In this document: piece after piece, positions 10,447 to 19,389 of the stretch
Layout of the letters: each line of letters begins with the position of its first letter
Numbering within the stretch: position 1 is the stretch's first letter
From: Burkholderiales bacterium
GTDB lineage: Bacteria; Pseudomonadota; Gammaproteobacteria; Burkholderiales; Methylophilaceae
Length of the DNA: 64,000 nucleotides
Direction of reading: 5' to 3'
Assembly: GCA_030827595.1 (NCBI GenBank)
Contig: JAURED010000002.1
Span: 1 to 64,000 of the forward strand
Position numbers and translations under genes: made by a program
Notes under the pieces: generated by a model
Database searches by the model: none
Told to the model about the DNA's origin: nothing
What the model saw: only the letters and a program-made list of their open reading frames with translations

Positions 10447-11325
10447 ATGAATTCTAAGTATCTAAAAATCGAAAATAATAATAATTTGGATTATATAAAG
10501 ATAGATAATCCATTAGCAGAAGCAACAATTTCTCTTCAGGGCGCACATGTTTCATGGTGGAGACCTAAAAGCTCATCTGAGGATGTGCTTTGGCTATCCT
10601 CTAATGCCAGATTTGAAAAGGGAAGATCAATCAGGGGAGGAGTTCCAATTGTGTGGCCATGGTTTGGACAACACCCTACAGATAATAGTTATTGTGTCCA
10701 TGGTTTTGCTCGGGTAATTCCTTGGGAGCTGATTAAGTCTGAAGATTTAAAAAATGGGGCTACAAAACTGCATCTAAGGATGAAACCAACTCAGGATGTT
10801 AAAAAGCAATTATCTTATGAATTTACATTAGAGTTAATTCTTATCATTGGAGAATCTTTAAGTTGCAGCCTCACCACAACTAATCAATCAAGTTTCCCTT
10901 TCATTATTTCGGAAGGATTTCATACATATTTTTATATTTCTGATTTACGAAATATAAAAATCAAAGGTCTTGAGAGTGCTGTTTTTTCTGACAAGGTGGG
11001 ATCATTTAAAAAAGGAATTGAAGGCGAAGAGATTATTATTGGTGAGGGAGAGTTCGATAAAGTTTATATAAATAACAGCAACGATTGTTATATTGAAGAT
11101 GAAATTTTTAATCGTGTCATCACTGTAAAGAAATCTAATAGTAACTCAACAGTTATTTGGTCACCTGGAAAAGAAAAAGCAGAAAAGATGGCTGATATGG
11201 GAAAAAAAGATGAGTGGCGTAGAATGATTTGTGTTGAAACTGTAAATGCATTAGAAAATAATGTTGTTATTTATCCAGGAAAATCTCACACAATTGGAAC
11301 TGAAATAGCTGTTCAGGAATACTAA
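10447..11325 (+). CDS. D-hexose-6-phosphate mutarotase (aldose-1-epimerase-like)
   Basis: GAHVSWWRP, RGGVPIVWPWFGQHP, HGFARV, SEGFHTYFYISD. Confidence 0.88.
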   Translation: MNSKYLKIENNNNLDYIKIDNPLAEATISLQGAHVSWWRPKSSSEDVLWLSSNARFEKGRSIRGGVPIVWPWFGQHPTDNSYCVHGFARVIPWELIKSEDLKNGATKLHLRMKPTQDVKKQLSYEFTLELILIIGESLSCSLTTTNQSSFPFIISEGFHTYFYISDLRNIKIKGLESAVFSDKVGSFKKGIEGEEIIIGEGEFDKVYINNSNDCYIEDEIFNRVITVKKSNSNSTVIWSPGKEKAEKMADMGKKDEWRRMICVETVNALENNVVIYPGKSHTIGTEIAVQEY

Positions 11326-11380
11326 TACTTCTTTAATTAATCCTCTTTGAACTAAAAATACATGCATTGGACTAACAAGT

Positions 11381-11683
11381 ATGAAAGTATTTTTATTTTT
11401 ATTTATTTTTATTACGCATTTTGCATTGTCTGATGATATGGGTAAGCAGTTAGCTCAAGATAATGGCTGCCTTGCTTGCCATTCTGTAAAAACAAAAGTT
11501 TTAGGTCCTTCTTATCAAGATGTTGCAAAAAAATATAAAAATGATAAAACAGCTAAAACTATGTTGATTAAAAAAATAAAAAATGGCGGCACGGGTAATT
11601 GGGGAAATATTCCTATGCCTGGACATCCTAAGATTAAAAATGAAGATCTTGATAAAATAGTTACTTGGATTTTATCGATTTAA
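11381..11683 (+). CDS. Periplasmic class I cytochrome c (c551-like)
   Basis: Signal peptide, CLACH heme site, distal M in IPMPGHP. Confidence 0.9.
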   Translation: MKVFLFLFIFITHFALSDDMGKQLAQDNGCLACHSVKTKVLGPSYQDVAKKYKNDKTAKTMLIKKIKNGGTGNWGNIPMPGHPKIKNEDLDKIVTWILSI

Positions 11684-13072
11684 TCTGCTATTTTTATAAC
11701 CATAGATAAAATATATAAATAGACCTAAAGCATTCCAAATAATAAATTTTAACCATGTATCAGTGGGTAGAAAAAATACCAAAGCTGTACAGGAAAAAAT
11801 ACCTAAACAAGGAATCAGTGGATGAAATTTATTTTTAAATATTTTTTTTGAAAAATTTAACTTTGATTTTCTGATTTTTAAAACTCCAAAACATACAAAA
11901 ATAAAAGCAGTTAAAGTACCGATATTTACAATTTCTGCTAAATTACCGAGAGGAATTAATCCCGCAACGACTGAAATGATTATTCCAGTTATTAATATTA
12001 TTCTTACAGGTGTTTGCGTTTTTTTATTGATCACAGAAAGTTTTTCTGGCAAGAGTTGATCTTGGCTAATAGCTAAGAGAATTCTTGTTAATGCATAAAA
12101 TAAAACAAGTATGACTGTTGTTAAACCAGAAATTACCCCTGTTGCTACCAAAGCTGATGCACTTTTAAAACCAATTTTGGTTAATGCGAAGGCAACAGGT
12201 GATGAAGTTCCCAGTTCTTTATAATTTACAACTCCGGTTAATAATGCGGAAACGAGAATATAAATGAGTGTGCAGAAAATCAAAGAATAAATTATTCCTC
12301 TGGGTAAGTCTTTTTGTGGATTAACAGCTTCATCACCTGCAGTTGATACGGCATCAAAGCCGACATAGGCAAAAAAGACAATTGAGGCTCCAGCTAAAAT
12401 TCCAACCGTACGACCATCTTCCAATTTATCGAACCATCCATAAGGCATAAAAGGCTGCCAATTGCTCACTTCGACATTAAAGATAGCAACTAGAATAAAT
12501 GTAAAAATTGCTATTAATTTTACTAGTACCATCAAGGCATTAAACTTTACACTTTCTTTTACACCTACAATCAGCAGAATCATAATAGAAATTATTATTA
12601 AAGATGCAGGTAGATTTATAATCCCATCTTGATAAGGACCATGAGTTAATGAGTAGGGGATTGAAATACCTATAGAACTTAAAGCATTGTTGAAATAACC
12701 AGACCAGCCATTGGCTACAGCTGCAATTGACATTCCATACTCAAGAATAAGAATCCAGCCAATCAGCCAAGCGATTAATTCACCGAAAGTAACATATGCA
12801 TAACCGTAGGCGCTACCACATCCCCCAACAGAAGATGCAAGTTCAGCATAGGACAAAGCAGCAAATGTACAAGCTAGACCCGAAATAACAAAAGAAAGAA
12901 CAACTGCTGGCCCAGCCTGATTTGCAGCTGCAATCCCAGTTAAGACAAATATACCAGTTCCAATAATACAGCCAATGCCAAGAAGGGTGAGATCAGTTAC
13001 TGTTAAACACCTTTTAAGTTTTGTGTTTTCATTATGATAGATCCTTTTTTTTCTAAATAAATTATTTAGCAT
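11672..13072 (-). CDS. APC-family amino acid permease
   Basis: GIGCIIGTGIFVLTG and FFAYVGFDAVSTAGDEAVNPQKDLPRGI. Confidence 0.9.
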   Translation of the reverse strand: MLNNLFRKKRIYHNENTKLKRCLTVTDLTLLGIGCIIGTGIFVLTGIAAANQAGPAVVLSFVISGLACTFAALSYAELASSVGGCGSAYGYAYVTFGELIAWLIGWILILEYGMSIAAVANGWSGYFNNALSSIGISIPYSLTHGPYQDGIINLPASLIIISIMILLIVGVKESVKFNALMVLVKLIAIFTFILVAIFNVEVSNWQPFMPYGWFDKLEDGRTVGILAGASIVFFAYVGFDAVSTAGDEAVNPQKDLPRGIIYSLIFCTLIYILVSALLTGVVNYKELGTSSPVAFALTKIGFKSASALVATGVISGLTTVILVLFYALTRILLAISQDQLLPEKLSVINKKTQTPVRIILITGIIISVVAGLIPLGNLAEIVNIGTLTAFIFVCFGVLKIRKSKLNFSKKIFKNKFHPLIPCLGIFSCTALVFFLPTDTWLKFIIWNALGLFIYFIYGYKNSRLNR

Positions 13073-13077
13073 ATGAC

Positions 13078-13980
13078 TTATGATAGCCAGTCTTTGTTAA
13101 TAAGGAATTTTGTATATAACTCTTCTTCCGCACTACCTTTTTTTGGAGTCCAATCATATGACCAATTTACCATAGGCGGCATAGACATCAAGATGGATTC
13201 TGTACGACCTTTTGATTGAATTCCAAATAAAGTCCCACGGTCTTGTAATAAATTAAACTCGACGTAGCGACCTCGTCTATATAGTTGGAATTTTTTTTGT
13301 TCATCTGTGTACTCATTATTTTTTCTTTTTTGAACAATTGGCATGTATGCATTTAAAAAGAGGTCTCCAATACTAAAAACTAAATTAGAGGTTTTGATAA
13401 ACCCAAATTTATTCAGGTCATCAAAAAATATTCCACCAATACCTCTAGGTTCATTACGATGCTTTAAGTAAAAATATTCATCACATTGTTTTTTATAATC
13501 GGGGTATAGCTTTTCATCAAATTGATCAAGCCCATCTTTAAGTGTTTGATGGAAATGAATGACATCTTCTTCAAATGGATAATAAGGGGTTAAATCCATA
13601 CCACCTCCAAACCACCATACATCATCTGCATTATCTTGAGTCGCAACAAAAAATCGCACATTCATATGAACTGTTGGAATAAACGGATTGTGAGGATGAA
13701 ATACAAGAGAAACACCCATTGCCTCCCACTTACGATTCTCTATTTCTGGGTGAGCATCGGTTGCTGATTTTGGAAGTTGTGATCCATATACATGAGAAAA
13801 ACCAATACCAGCACGTTCAAATATTCTTCCATTTTCAAGAATACAAGTATTGCCTCCACCACCTTCTGGACGTTGCCATGAGTCGTGAAGAAAAGTTTTT
13901 GTCTCTACCATTTCAATAGTTTCAATAATTCTATTTTGCAGTGATTGAAATCTACTATTTACCAAGTCTTTATTTACCAA
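13078..13980 (-). CDS. hemF: Oxygen-dependent coproporphyrinogen III oxidase
   Basis: WWFGGGMDLTPYYPFEEDVIHFH, RGIGGIFFDDLN, RGRYVEFNLLQDRGT. Confidence 0.97.
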   Translation of the reverse strand: MVNKDLVNSRFQSLQNRIIETIEMVETKTFLHDSWQRPEGGGGNTCILENGRIFERAGIGFSHVYGSQLPKSATDAHPEIENRKWEAMGVSLVFHPHNPFIPTVHMNVRFFVATQDNADDVWWFGGGMDLTPYYPFEEDVIHFHQTLKDGLDQFDEKLYPDYKKQCDEYFYLKHRNEPRGIGGIFFDDLNKFGFIKTSNLVFSIGDLFLNAYMPIVQKRKNNEYTDEQKKFQLYRRGRYVEFNLLQDRGTLFGIQSKGRTESILMSMPPMVNWSYDWTPKKGSAEEELYTKFLINKDWLS

Positions 13981-13981
13981 G

Positions 13982-14524
13982 TTATTTCCTTATAACTTTA
14001 TTAGTATCAAAATCAATAATTTGTGAAGGTTTAGAGTAATTACCAATCTGATCTTTTATAATAATACAAGAGTTACTATGAAATAAACGGCAACAATCTC
14101 TCCACATTTTCAAATTTTTTTTCCCTGACAAATTAGCACTAGTGGATGTGATAGGAAACATAAAATTTTTAAGAATAGATTTAATTTTTTTATGATCTGG
14201 TATTCTGCAACCAATTTTCATTTGTTTCGGAGCAAGTAAGAAATTTTTTGGTATGAATTTTTTTTTAAAAAGGAGAGAGGTATGTGGCTTCCAATTTTTA
14301 AAGGAATTAGATTTATAATAATCATTATTAATGTATTGCTTAAATTTTTGTGCATCATCTGAAATTAAAAGAAAAGATTTATTTTTTGCCCTTTGTTTCA
14401 AGAGAAGTATTTTTTTGAGACTTTTTATTTTTTTTGGATGGCAACCAATCCCAAAGCAAGATTCTGTTGGGTGTATTAATATTTTACCAATTAGTAGTTT
14501 TCTATTTAATCTCGGTCTTTGCAA
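13982..14524 (-). CDS. tsaC: Sua5/YciO/YrdC family (TsaC-like)
   Basis: HPTESCFGIGCHP, KQRAKNKSFLLIS, TSTSANLSGK. Confidence 0.82.
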   Translation of the reverse strand: MQRPRLNRKLLIGKILIHPTESCFGIGCHPKKIKSLKKILLLKQRAKNKSFLLISDDAQKFKQYINNDYYKSNSFKNWKPHTSLLFKKKFIPKNFLLAPKQMKIGCRIPDHKKIKSILKNFMFPITSTSANLSGKKNLKMWRDCCRLFHSNSCIIIKDQIGNYSKPSQIIDFDTNKVIRK

Positions 14525-14525
14525 A

Positions 14526-15788
14526 TTAATTTAATGCCTTCTTACCAATGTCTCTTCTAAACTGACATCCATCAAACGATATAAGATCGGTCATTTTATA
14601 AGCTTCATTGAATGCAAGCTGGAGATTTTTACCTTTTCCTGTTAAGCCTAAAACTCTTCCCCCATTTGTTAAAATTTTTTCATTTTCTTTTTTTGTTCCA
14701 GCATGAAAAACATATTGTGTGAGACTTTTATAGTTAGAATTTATTACTTCTTTTCCTTTTTCTGGAGAGTTGGGATAATTTTTTGCAGCCATCACCACAG
14801 TAAGAGCAAAGTCGTCATCCCAAAGGGGTTGATGTTTGCTAAGTTTATGATCACAAGCATCATAAATTAACTCAAAAAGATCATTTTTCATTCTAAAAAG
14901 TATGGGCTGTGTTTCAGGGTCACCCATACGACAATTAAATTCTAAAACTTTTATGTTGTCATCTTTAATCATTAAGCCGGCATATAAAAAACCTTTGAAT
15001 ATTATTCCATCTTTTTTTAATCCTTGAATTGACGGCTCTATAACAGTTTTCATAATTTGATCATGAATCTCTGGAGTTACAATGGGTGCTGGAGAGTAAG
15101 CTCCCATTCCCCCAGTATTTGGACCTTGGTCGTTATCTAAAAGTCTTTTGTGGTCTTGGCTTGAGGCCATTGGAAAAATATTTTCCCCATCGCACATGAC
15201 AATAAAGCTAGCCTCTTCGCCATCCAAAAACTCCTCTATTACAATTTCAGAACCTGCATTCCCAAATTGATTCTCTTCAAGCATGAAATTAATCGCTGTG
15301 TGAGCATCTTCTTTTGTAAGCGCGATGATCACTCCCTTTCCTGCAGCGAGTCCATCTGCTTTAATCACAATTGGCATTTTTTGGTCATCTATATAGGAAT
15401 GTGCTAATTTAGCGTCATTAAAGGATTTATAAAAAGCTGTTGGTATTTGATGTCTAATCATAAATTCTTTGGCATATTTTTTTGACGACTCTAGCTTAGC
15501 AGCCTGTTTTGATGGGCCAAAAATTCTAAGATGTCTTTCCTCAAATTTATCAACAATACCCTCTGAAAGAGGTTGCTCAGGACCTACAACTGTAAGATCG
15601 ATTTTATTTTCGACTGCAAAATCAATTAATTGTTGGTGATCGGTAATATTAATATTTTTAATTTTTGGTTCAGAATCACTGCCACCATTACCAGGTGCGA
15701 TAAAAACTTCCTTAACATGTTCGCTTTGAGAAATTTTCCATGCAAGCGCATGTTCTCTTCCGCCACTTCCAATTATTAATGTTTTCAT
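14526..15788 (-). CDS. purD: Phosphoribosylamine-glycine ligase
   Basis: LIIGSGGREHALAWK, GPEQPLSEGIVD, NTGGMGAYSP, FNCRMGDPETQ. Confidence 0.97.
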   Translation of the reverse strand: MKTLIIGSGGREHALAWKISQSEHVKEVFIAPGNGGSDSEPKIKNINITDHQQLIDFAVENKIDLTVVGPEQPLSEGIVDKFEERHLRIFGPSKQAAKLESSKKYAKEFMIRHQIPTAFYKSFNDAKLAHSYIDDQKMPIVIKADGLAAGKGVIIALTKEDAHTAINFMLEENQFGNAGSEIVIEEFLDGEEASFIVMCDGENIFPMASSQDHKRLLDNDQGPNTGGMGAYSPAPIVTPEIHDQIMKTVIEPSIQGLKKDGIIFKGFLYAGLMIKDDNIKVLEFNCRMGDPETQPILFRMKNDLFELIYDACDHKLSKHQPLWDDDFALTVVMAAKNYPNSPEKGKEVINSNYKSLTQYVFHAGTKKENEKILTNGGRVLGLTGKGKNLQLAFNEAYKMTDLISFDGCQFRRDIGKKALN

Positions 15789-15794
15789 AATTAT

Positions 15795-17351
15795 TTAATG
15801 TTTAAAATGTCTTGTATTGGTGAATAGCATAATTAAATTATGCTCATTTGCTGCATCAATAACTTCATCATCCCTAATACTACCTCCAGGTTGAATGACA
15901 CATTTTGCTCCATAACTTGCTAATACATCAATACCATCTCTAAATGGAAAAAAAGCATCTGAAGCTACGACACTATCAGATAAATTAAGGTTAGCATTTT
16001 CAGCCTTAATGGCCGCGATTCTTGTACTATCTACTCGGCTCATTTGACCAGCTCCAACACCTAGAGTACATTGATCTTTACAAAAAATGATAGCATTTGA
16101 TTTTACATATTTGGCAATATGCCATGCAAAGGTCATGTCTAAAAGCTGAGTATTATTAGGTTTAAGTTTACTGACTATTAAACAATCTTGTATATTGAAA
16201 TCAATGCGATCTGGAGTCTGAATAAGCATACCTCCGCCAATTTTTTTTATATCAAAATTATCATTTCCTTTTTCATTAGGTATCTTTAACAGTCTTAAAT
16301 TCTTTTTAGCTTTAAAAATTTTAAGTGCCTCATCAGAAAAATCTGGGGCGATAATGAGTTCTGCAAATTGCTTTTCAATTTCAAGGGCTGTTTCTTGATC
16401 AATTATGGTATTAAAAGCAATAATTCCCCCAAATGAAGATGTTGGATCAGTTTGAAAAGCTTTTTGATACGACTCTTTTGCTGAGTTTGCAGAAGCAACA
16501 CCACATGGATTTGCATGTTTGACAATTACACAGGAGATATTTTCAAGATTTTTTACACATTCCCATGCAGTTTCAGCATCATTAAGGTTATTAAAAGAAA
16601 GTTCTTTTCCTTGAATTTGGGTAAAGTTTGATAATGCACCTTTATAATCAGTTTTTTGAGTATAAAATGCTGCACTTTGATGGGGATTTTCGCCATACCT
16701 CATATCCATTTTTTTTTCTAAATTTATAGTCATAATTTCAGGAAAAAGATTTTTGCTGAGTGTCTTCTCAGATAGGTAATTAAATATTGCTTGATCATAA
16801 TTTGAAGTATGATGAAATGCTTTTTTTGCTAATTCTTTTTTTAATTCTTGAGATAGCTCCCCATTATTAGATTCTAATTCTGAAATGATCAAATCGTAAT
16901 CTTTTGGATCGGTCAATATAGCAACATCATTATGATTTTTTGCAGAGGACCTGATCATTGCTGGGCCTCCGATATCAATATTTTCGATAGCCTCTTCAAA
17001 TGTTGAGTTAGGATTTTCTATAGTTTTGATGAAAGGATATAAATTTATAACTACTAGATCGATTGGTTCAATAGCATGTTCTTTTAAAGTCTCAATATGA
17101 TCCTCAAGATCCCTTCGAGCTAAAATACCACCATGAATAATTGGATTTAAAGTTTTGACTCTCCCATCCAGAATCTCTGGGAATCCAGTATGTTCAGATA
17201 CTTCAGTAACATTAATTTTACTGTCTCTTAAGACTTGTGCACTGCCACCTGTAGATAAAATTTTTATACCCAAGGCTGATAATCTTTGGCCTAACTCCAC
17301 AAGTCCTGTTTTATCAGAAACACTGATAAGTGCTGTTTTAACTTTTGCCAT
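15795..17351 (-). CDS. purH: Bifunctional AICAR transformylase/IMP cyclohydrolase
   Basis: ALISVSDKTGLVELG, MRYGENPHQ, KHANPCGVA, PGGSIRDDEVI. Confidence 0.97.
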   Translation of the reverse strand: MAKVKTALISVSDKTGLVELGQRLSALGIKILSTGGSAQVLRDSKINVTEVSEHTGFPEILDGRVKTLNPIIHGGILARRDLEDHIETLKEHAIEPIDLVVINLYPFIKTIENPNSTFEEAIENIDIGGPAMIRSSAKNHNDVAILTDPKDYDLIISELESNNGELSQELKKELAKKAFHHTSNYDQAIFNYLSEKTLSKNLFPEIMTINLEKKMDMRYGENPHQSAAFYTQKTDYKGALSNFTQIQGKELSFNNLNDAETAWECVKNLENISCVIVKHANPCGVASANSAKESYQKAFQTDPTSSFGGIIAFNTIIDQETALEIEKQFAELIIAPDFSDEALKIFKAKKNLRLLKIPNEKGNDNFDIKKIGGGMLIQTPDRIDFNIQDCLIVSKLKPNNTQLLDMTFAWHIAKYVKSNAIIFCKDQCTLGVGAGQMSRVDSTRIAAIKAENANLNLSDSVVASDAFFPFRDGIDVLASYGAKCVIQPGGSIRDDEVIDAANEHNLIMLFTNTRHFKH

Positions 17352-17362
17352 AAAAAATAGTA

Positions 17363-17596
17363 CTAAAAATTTAAATTATAGAGTTCGAGCTTTTTTCTCA
17401 AAGTATTCCTGTTTAAGCCTAAAATTTCTGCGGCTTTTGTTTGATTACCTTGCGCATAATTCATTATATAAATTAATAAGGGTTTCTCTACAGACCTTAA
17501 AACCATTTCATACACCGCATTTGGTTTTTCGCCTTCAAGATCTTGAAAGTAGTTTTCAAGAAGATTTTCTATTATGTCAGGTAGGTCTTGTTTCAT
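17363..17596 (-). CDS. fis: Fis family DNA-binding protein
   Basis: YAQGNQTKAAEILGLNRNTLRKKLELYNL HTH; next to dusB. Confidence 0.93.
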   Translation of the reverse strand: MKQDLPDIIENLLENYFQDLEGEKPNAVYEMVLRSVEKPLLIYIMNYAQGNQTKAAEILGLNRNTLRKKLELYNLNF

Positions 17597-17598
17597 TT

Positions 17599-18609
17599 TT
17601 AGGCAAATGAAAAACTTTCATTATTATTGACAAAAAGGGAGTCTTCTTTAAGGCTTTGGAAAAATTCCTTAATATAATTAATCTGTTCGGATGTGTTATC
17701 AATTGTATTCATTTTTGAACGAAACATTGCTGAGTTTTTAAAACCTTTTGTGTACCAGGATATGTGCTTCCTGGCCACTCTCAAGCCAGACTCTTCTCCA
17801 TAAAAGTCATATAAATCAATGACATGTTCAAGAGTCGTTTTTTCTACTTCATCTATGGTGGGAGGCATTAAATGATTCCCAGTTTTAATGAAATGATCAA
17901 TTTCTCTAAAAATCCAGGGTCTTCCTTGGGCTGCACGTCCAATCATTATGCCGTCTGCAGAGGTTTGTTTCAACACCTCAAGAGCTTTTTCTGGGGTGGT
18001 AATGTCTCCATTAGCAATAACGGGTATGTTAATTTCATTTTTTACAGCCGCTATCGTTTCATACTCAGCCTCTCCAGTATAGTGACATGCTCTAGTTCTT
18101 CCATGAATAGCGAGCGCTTGAATACCTGAGCTTTCAGCAATTTTGGCAATATTTATTGCATTTTTATGTTGTTTATCCCATCCGGTTCTGATTTTAAGGG
18201 TCACTGGAACAGGTGAGGCTTTTACGACGGATTCTAAAATCTTTTTAACAAGATCTTCATGCTGAAGTAGTGCCGATCCAGCCATAACATTACAGATTTT
18301 CTTTGCTGGACAACCCATATTAATATCTATAATTTGAGCCCCTTTATCTGCATTATACTTAGCAGCTTCAGCCATCATTTTTGGATCTGCTCCTGCAATT
18401 TGTACAGATATTGGGTCAACTTCTCCCTCATGATTCGCTCTGCGAATAGTTTTTGAGCTTCCGTATAGTAAAGAGTTGGATGTAACCATTTCACTTACAG
18501 CCATGCCTGCGCCATATTTTTTACATAACTGACGGAAAGGTCGATCAGTTACACCTGCCATTGGGGCAACAACAATATTGTTTTTAAGTTTATGTGGACC
18601 GATTTGCAT
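17599..18609 (-). CDS. dusB: tRNA-dihydrouridine synthase
   Basis: APMAGVTDRPFRQLCKKYGAG, NMGCPAKKICN, AIHGRTRACHYTGEA, IGRAAQGRPWIFRE. Confidence 0.95.
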   Translation of the reverse strand: MQIGPHKLKNNIVVAPMAGVTDRPFRQLCKKYGAGMAVSEMVTSNSLLYGSSKTIRRANHEGEVDPISVQIAGADPKMMAEAAKYNADKGAQIIDINMGCPAKKICNVMAGSALLQHEDLVKKILESVVKASPVPVTLKIRTGWDKQHKNAINIAKIAESSGIQALAIHGRTRACHYTGEAEYETIAAVKNEINIPVIANGDITTPEKALEVLKQTSADGIMIGRAAQGRPWIFREIDHFIKTGNHLMPPTIDEVEKTTLEHVIDLYDFYGEESGLRVARKHISWYTKGFKNSAMFRSKMNTIDNTSEQINYIKEFFQSLKEDSLFVNNNESFSFA

Positions 18610-18633
18610 TATCTAAATGAGTCAATAAAATAG

Positions 18634-18654
18634 ATTGCCTATTTTATAGGCAAT
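18634..18654. repeat. Inverted repeat attgcct-N7-aggcaat between dusB and the CinA-like gene; possible weak terminator
   Basis: 7-bp perfect arms; only a weak downstream T tract. Confidence 0.5.
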
Positions 18655-18663
18655 TGACTGGTT

Positions 18664-19389
18664 TTAAAAGTCATACCCAAGTTCTTTTATATATTTTTTG
18701 ATTATGCTCATAGATTTTTGAACTTGTATCTTGTCTCCTTTTACACCAAACTCAACTTGGCGGTGAGGAGTAATTTTAGGCAGACTGTACATCTTCACAA
18801 GAGGAAATTGAGATTCGATATCGTTCATTAGATCAATCAAAAGGCTTTCAGCAATATTTTTTATAACAATTGATTGATCATCTAAATTTGATTTGATTTT
18901 GGGGAGTTTATGATTGAAAATCCATTCCATCATCGGCCATGCCATTTCTGGAAATCCGGGCATGAAGAAATGAATACCAACATAAAAACCTGGAATCTGA
19001 TTTATTGGGTTAGGAATTATTTCAGCTCCTTCAGGAAAATAGGACATTAATACTCTTTTTGGATAAGCTTCCTTACCAAATTTATTTTCAATTAAAGATA
19101 ATGCTTCTGGATGAACCACTAGTTTTTTTTGATAAGCTATTGCGGCGCTTTGTCTCGTATGATCATCGGGTGTGGCGCCAATTCCACCAAAGCAGAATAA
19201 TGTTTTATTTGTATAATTTGCGATAGCCTTTGAGATTTCTTCTGGTTCGTCTGAAACATAAATAACCTGATTAAGTTCATAATGATAGCATTTACATAAC
19301 TCAAGTATTTTTTTGAAATGCTTATCTTCTCTTTTTCCCGACAGAATCTCATCACCAATTATAATTGCTTGAATCTTATTTTTTTGCAT
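18664..19389 (-). CDS. Molybdopterin-binding (CinA N-terminal-like) domain protein
   Basis: AIIIGDEILSGKREDKHF, GGIGATPDDHTRQ, PGFPEM; start placed at MQKNK overlapping polA stop as TAATG. Confidence 0.85.
   Translation of the reverse strand: MQKNKIQAIIIGDEILSGKREDKHFKKILELCKCYHYELNQVIYVSDEPEEISKAIANYTNKTLFCFGGIGATPDDHTRQSAAIAYQKKLVVHPEALSLIENKFGKEAYPKRVLMSYFPEGAEIIPNPINQIPGFYVGIHFFMPGFPEMAWPMMEWIFNHKLPKIKSNLDDQSIVIKNIAESLLIDLMNDIESQFPLVKMYSLPKITPHRQVEFGVKGDKIQVQKSMSIIKKYIKELGYDF

Noticed and set aside
18664-19389. Competence-damage gene cinA
   Set aside because: Only the molybdopterin-binding domain is present; no C-terminal deamidase domain, so no competence claim
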